Below, piece after piece: positions 5,375 to 6,986 of a DNA stretch of 6,986 nucleotides. Every line of letters begins with the position of its first letter. The stretch's first letter is position 1. Origin of the DNA: Streptomyces sp. NRRL WC-3549 (lineage in GTDB: Bacteria; Actinomycetota; Actinomycetes; Streptomycetales; Streptomycetaceae); NCBI RefSeq assembly GCF_000721935.1, contig NZ_KL585416.1, positions 14,797-21,782 of the forward strand. The letters are read 5' to 3'. The notes under the pieces are model-generated. The model worked only from the letters and a program-made list of their open reading frames with translations, was not told the DNA's origin and did not search any database. The position numbers and the translations under genes were made by a program.

Positions 5375-6986
5375 TTACTGGCCAGGCGCCGAAGGCGGCT
5401 GCGGGGGGTACTGCTGCCAGCCGGCGGGCGGCGCCTGACCGGGTCCGTCGGGCTCGCCGGGCTGGGGTGCCCGGCCCTCGGGGTGCGGCGGTGCCGGGGG
5501 CTGTCCGGGCTGGTGGGCACCCGGCTGAGGGGGCGCCTGCTGCCAGCCGTTCTGCTGTGCACCGGGGCCGCCGTAGGGCGGGTAGGGCTGCGCGTGCGGC
5601 TGGGCCCCGTAGGACGGCTGGGGGTACTGCTGGGGCGGGTACGGCTGCTGCCCGGGGTACTGCTGCGGCGGGTAGGGCTGTCCGGGCTGCTGCGGGGCGT
5701 ACGGCTGCTGCCCCGGCACCTGCTGAGGGGGCGTCTGCTGACCCGGCATGGGCGGGGCGAACTGCGGCGGCGGGCTGCTGCCGTCCGACGTCCACAGCCC
5801 CTGTTGCTGCTGGGCGCGCTGGAAGTCCTCCGCGACGAGCGCCGAGAGGTTGAAGTACGCCTCGCGGGTCTTGGGCCGCATCATGTCGAGGTCGACCTCC
5901 GCCCCGGCCGCCAGATGCTCGTCGAACGGCACCACGACCACGCCGCGGCAGCGGGTCTCGAAGTGCTGCACGATGTCCTCAACCTTGATCATCTTCCCGG
6001 TCTCACGGACCCCGGAGATGACCGTGAGGGAGCGCTGCACCAGATCCGCGTACCCGTGGGCCGAGAGCCAGTCCAGCGTGGTGGAGGCGCTGGAGGCGCC
6101 GTCGACGGACGGCGTCGAGATGATGATCAGCTGGTCGGCGAGGTCGAGCACCCCGCGCATCGCGCTGTAGAGCAGACCCGTGCCCGAGTCGGTGAGGATG
6201 ATCGGGTACTGCTTGCCCAGGACGTCGATCGCCCGGCGGTAGTCCTCGTCGTTGAAGGTCGTGGAGACGGCCGGGTCCACGTCGTTGGCGATGATCTCCA
6301 GACCGGAGGGCGCCTGCGAGGTGAAGCGGCGGATGTCCATGTAGGAGTTGAGGTACGGGATCGCCTGGACCAGGTCGCGGATGGTCGCCCCGGTCTCGCG
6401 GCGCACCCGGCGCCCGAGCGTACCGGCGTCCGGGTTGGCGTCGATGGCGAGGATCTTGTCCTGCCGCTCGGTGGCCAGGGTCGAGCCCAGCGCGGTCGTG
6501 GTGGTCGTCTTGCCGACACCGCCCTTGAGGCTGATGACCGCGATCCGGTAGCAGGAGAGCACCGGAGTGCGGATCAGCTCCAGCTTGCGCTGCCGCTCGA
6601 TCTCCTCCTTCTTGCCGCCCAGCTTGAAACGGGACGCGCCGGAGGGGGTGCGGCTGCTCTTCGCCTTCTGCTTGCCCCGGACCAGCCGGTCGGAGGACAG
6701 CTCCACGGCGGCCGTGTAGCCGAGCGGGGCCCCCGGTACGGACCGCTCGCGCTGATCGTGCGTCACGGGGGAGGGCCAGGCCGCCCCGGTACGGGGATCG
6801 ACCGGTGGGCCCTGCGGACCGGGCGGCGGAGGCTGGTAGGCATCCGGCTGCTGTCCGGGGTACTGCGGTGCGGGGTGCTGCGGTGCCGGTGCCGGTGCCG
6901 GCGGGTGCGGAGCGCCCTGGCCCTGCTGCGGGACCTGCGGGGGGAGCGGTGCGCTCCGGCCCGGGAGGTGCGGCGGCGGGGCGGCC
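5375..6986 (-). CDS. MinD/ParA-family ATPase with Pro/Gln-rich tails (EspI-like), 5' end outside the window
   Basis: This is a cytoplasmic P-loop ATPase of the SIMIBI/MinD class. Numbered from an internal GTG at 6766, a basic stretch ([19 protein letters not shown]) leads to the deviant Walker A KGGVGKTT (81-88), the strand [13 protein letters not shown] (106-118) and [17 protein letters not shown] (208-224). The ATPase ends near residue 325. A tail of about 130 residues rich in Pro, Gln, Tyr and Gly follows to the TAA. Codons above 6766 stay open to the right edge (about 73) and are also Pro/Gln/Ala-rich, so 6766 is probably not the true start. The plan of a Pro-rich N-terminus plus MinD domain recalls mycobacterial EspI of the ESX-1 locus, and similar genes occur near ESX loci in Streptomyces, as I recall; both are inference. 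Chromosome or plasmid partitioning is less likely, as no ParB or parS is seen. It forms a separate transcription unit from the importer. Confidence 0.85.
   Translation of the reverse strand, partial: AAPPPHLPGRSAPLPPQVPQQGQGAPHPPAPAPAPQHPAPQYPGQQPDAYQPPPPGPQGPPVDPRTGAAWPSPVTHDQRERSVPGAPLGYTAAVELSSDRLVRGKQKAKSSRTPSGASRFKLGGKKEEIERQRKLELIRTPVLSCYRIAVISLKGGVGKTTTTTALGSTLATERQDKILAIDANPDAGTLGRRVRRETGATIRDLVQAIPYLNSYMDIRRFTSQAPSGLEIIANDVDPAVSTTFNDEDYRRAIDVLGKQYPIILTDSGTGLLYSAMRGVLDLADQLIIISTPSVDGASSASTTLDWLSAHGYADLVQRSLTVISGVRETGKMIKVEDIVQHFETRCRGVVVVPFDEHLAAGAEVDLDMMRPKTREAYFNLSALVAEDFQRAQQQQGLWTSDGSSPPPQFAPPMPGQQTPPQQVPGQQPYAPQQPGQPYPPQQYPGQQPYPPQQYPQPSYGAQPHAQPYPPYGGPGAQQNGWQQAPPQPGAHQPGQPPAPPHPEGRAPQPGEPDGPGQAPPAGWQQYPPQPPSAPGQ
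5582..5740 (-). repeat. Imperfect tandem repeat encoding [15 protein letters not shown] units
   Basis: Within the C-terminal tail of the MinD-like protein, units of 10-11 residues recur: [31 protein letters not shown], then more degenerate QPYPPYGG. At DNA level the minus strand repeats CAGCAG, CCGTAC and CCCCGGG blocks at roughly 30-33 base spacing. Such tracts are prone to slippage and the encoded segment is surely disordered. The number of units may vary between strains. Confidence 0.75.

Noticed and set aside
2460..5438. Plus-strand open frame of 992 codons antisense to the binding protein and first permease
   Set aside because: It spans two clear minus-strand genes, the promoter and the terminator. 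Its translation is Arg/Gly/Val-rich with no domain, which is the normal antisense shadow in very GC-rich coding DNA.
5582..5740. CRISPR-like array in the repetitive region
   Set aside because: The repeats are in frame, imperfect, contiguous without spacers, and encode a Pro/Gln-rich tail.

Overview
The window looks like chromosomal DNA of a Streptomyces-type actinomycete. Base composition is very GC-rich, every real gene has G or C at most third codon positions, and GTG (possibly TTG) starts are used. All supported genes lie on the minus strand, so transcription runs from high to low coordinates. The long plus-strand reading frames are high-GC shadows. I see no tRNA, rRNA, CRISPR array, insertion sequence or origin.

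Right part (about 5375-6986): most of a MinD/ParA-type ATPase with a deviant Walker A motif. It lies between two disordered Pro/Gln-rich tails and runs off the right edge with an open frame. The layout recalls EspI, the Pro-rich MinD-like protein of mycobacterial ESX/type VII secretion loci. That link is an inference, because no other ESX gene is visible. A strong 13-bp hairpin terminator candidate (5321-5350) follows it.

Middle and left (1-5280): one tightly packed peptide-type ABC importer operon of the Opp/Dpp/Nik class. Its order is promoter, family 5 substrate-binding protein (3303-5177), first permease (2208-3299), second permease (1293-2211), first ATPase (229-1296) and second ATPase (1-232, cut by the left edge). 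Junctions are a 3-base gap, ATGA, TTGA (if the TTG start is right) and GTGA, which is the pattern of translational coupling. The intergenic region holds a convincing sigma-70-like promoter (TTGACG, 17 bases, TAAACC) and a 16-bp near-palindrome at the expected transcription start, which is a candidate operator.

The proteins would form one machine: an extracellular binding protein delivers the substrate, probably a short peptide, to a permease heterodimer driven by two ATPases on the cytoplasmic face. Three points stand out. The second permease is split by a frameshift at about 2005-2013, so as sequenced the importer would be broken. The binding protein has no lipobox cysteine and instead carries a C-terminal transmembrane anchor. 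The first ATPase has a four-cysteine C-terminal motif of the kind proposed to hold an Fe-S cluster. I do not see a clearly new multi-gene system.
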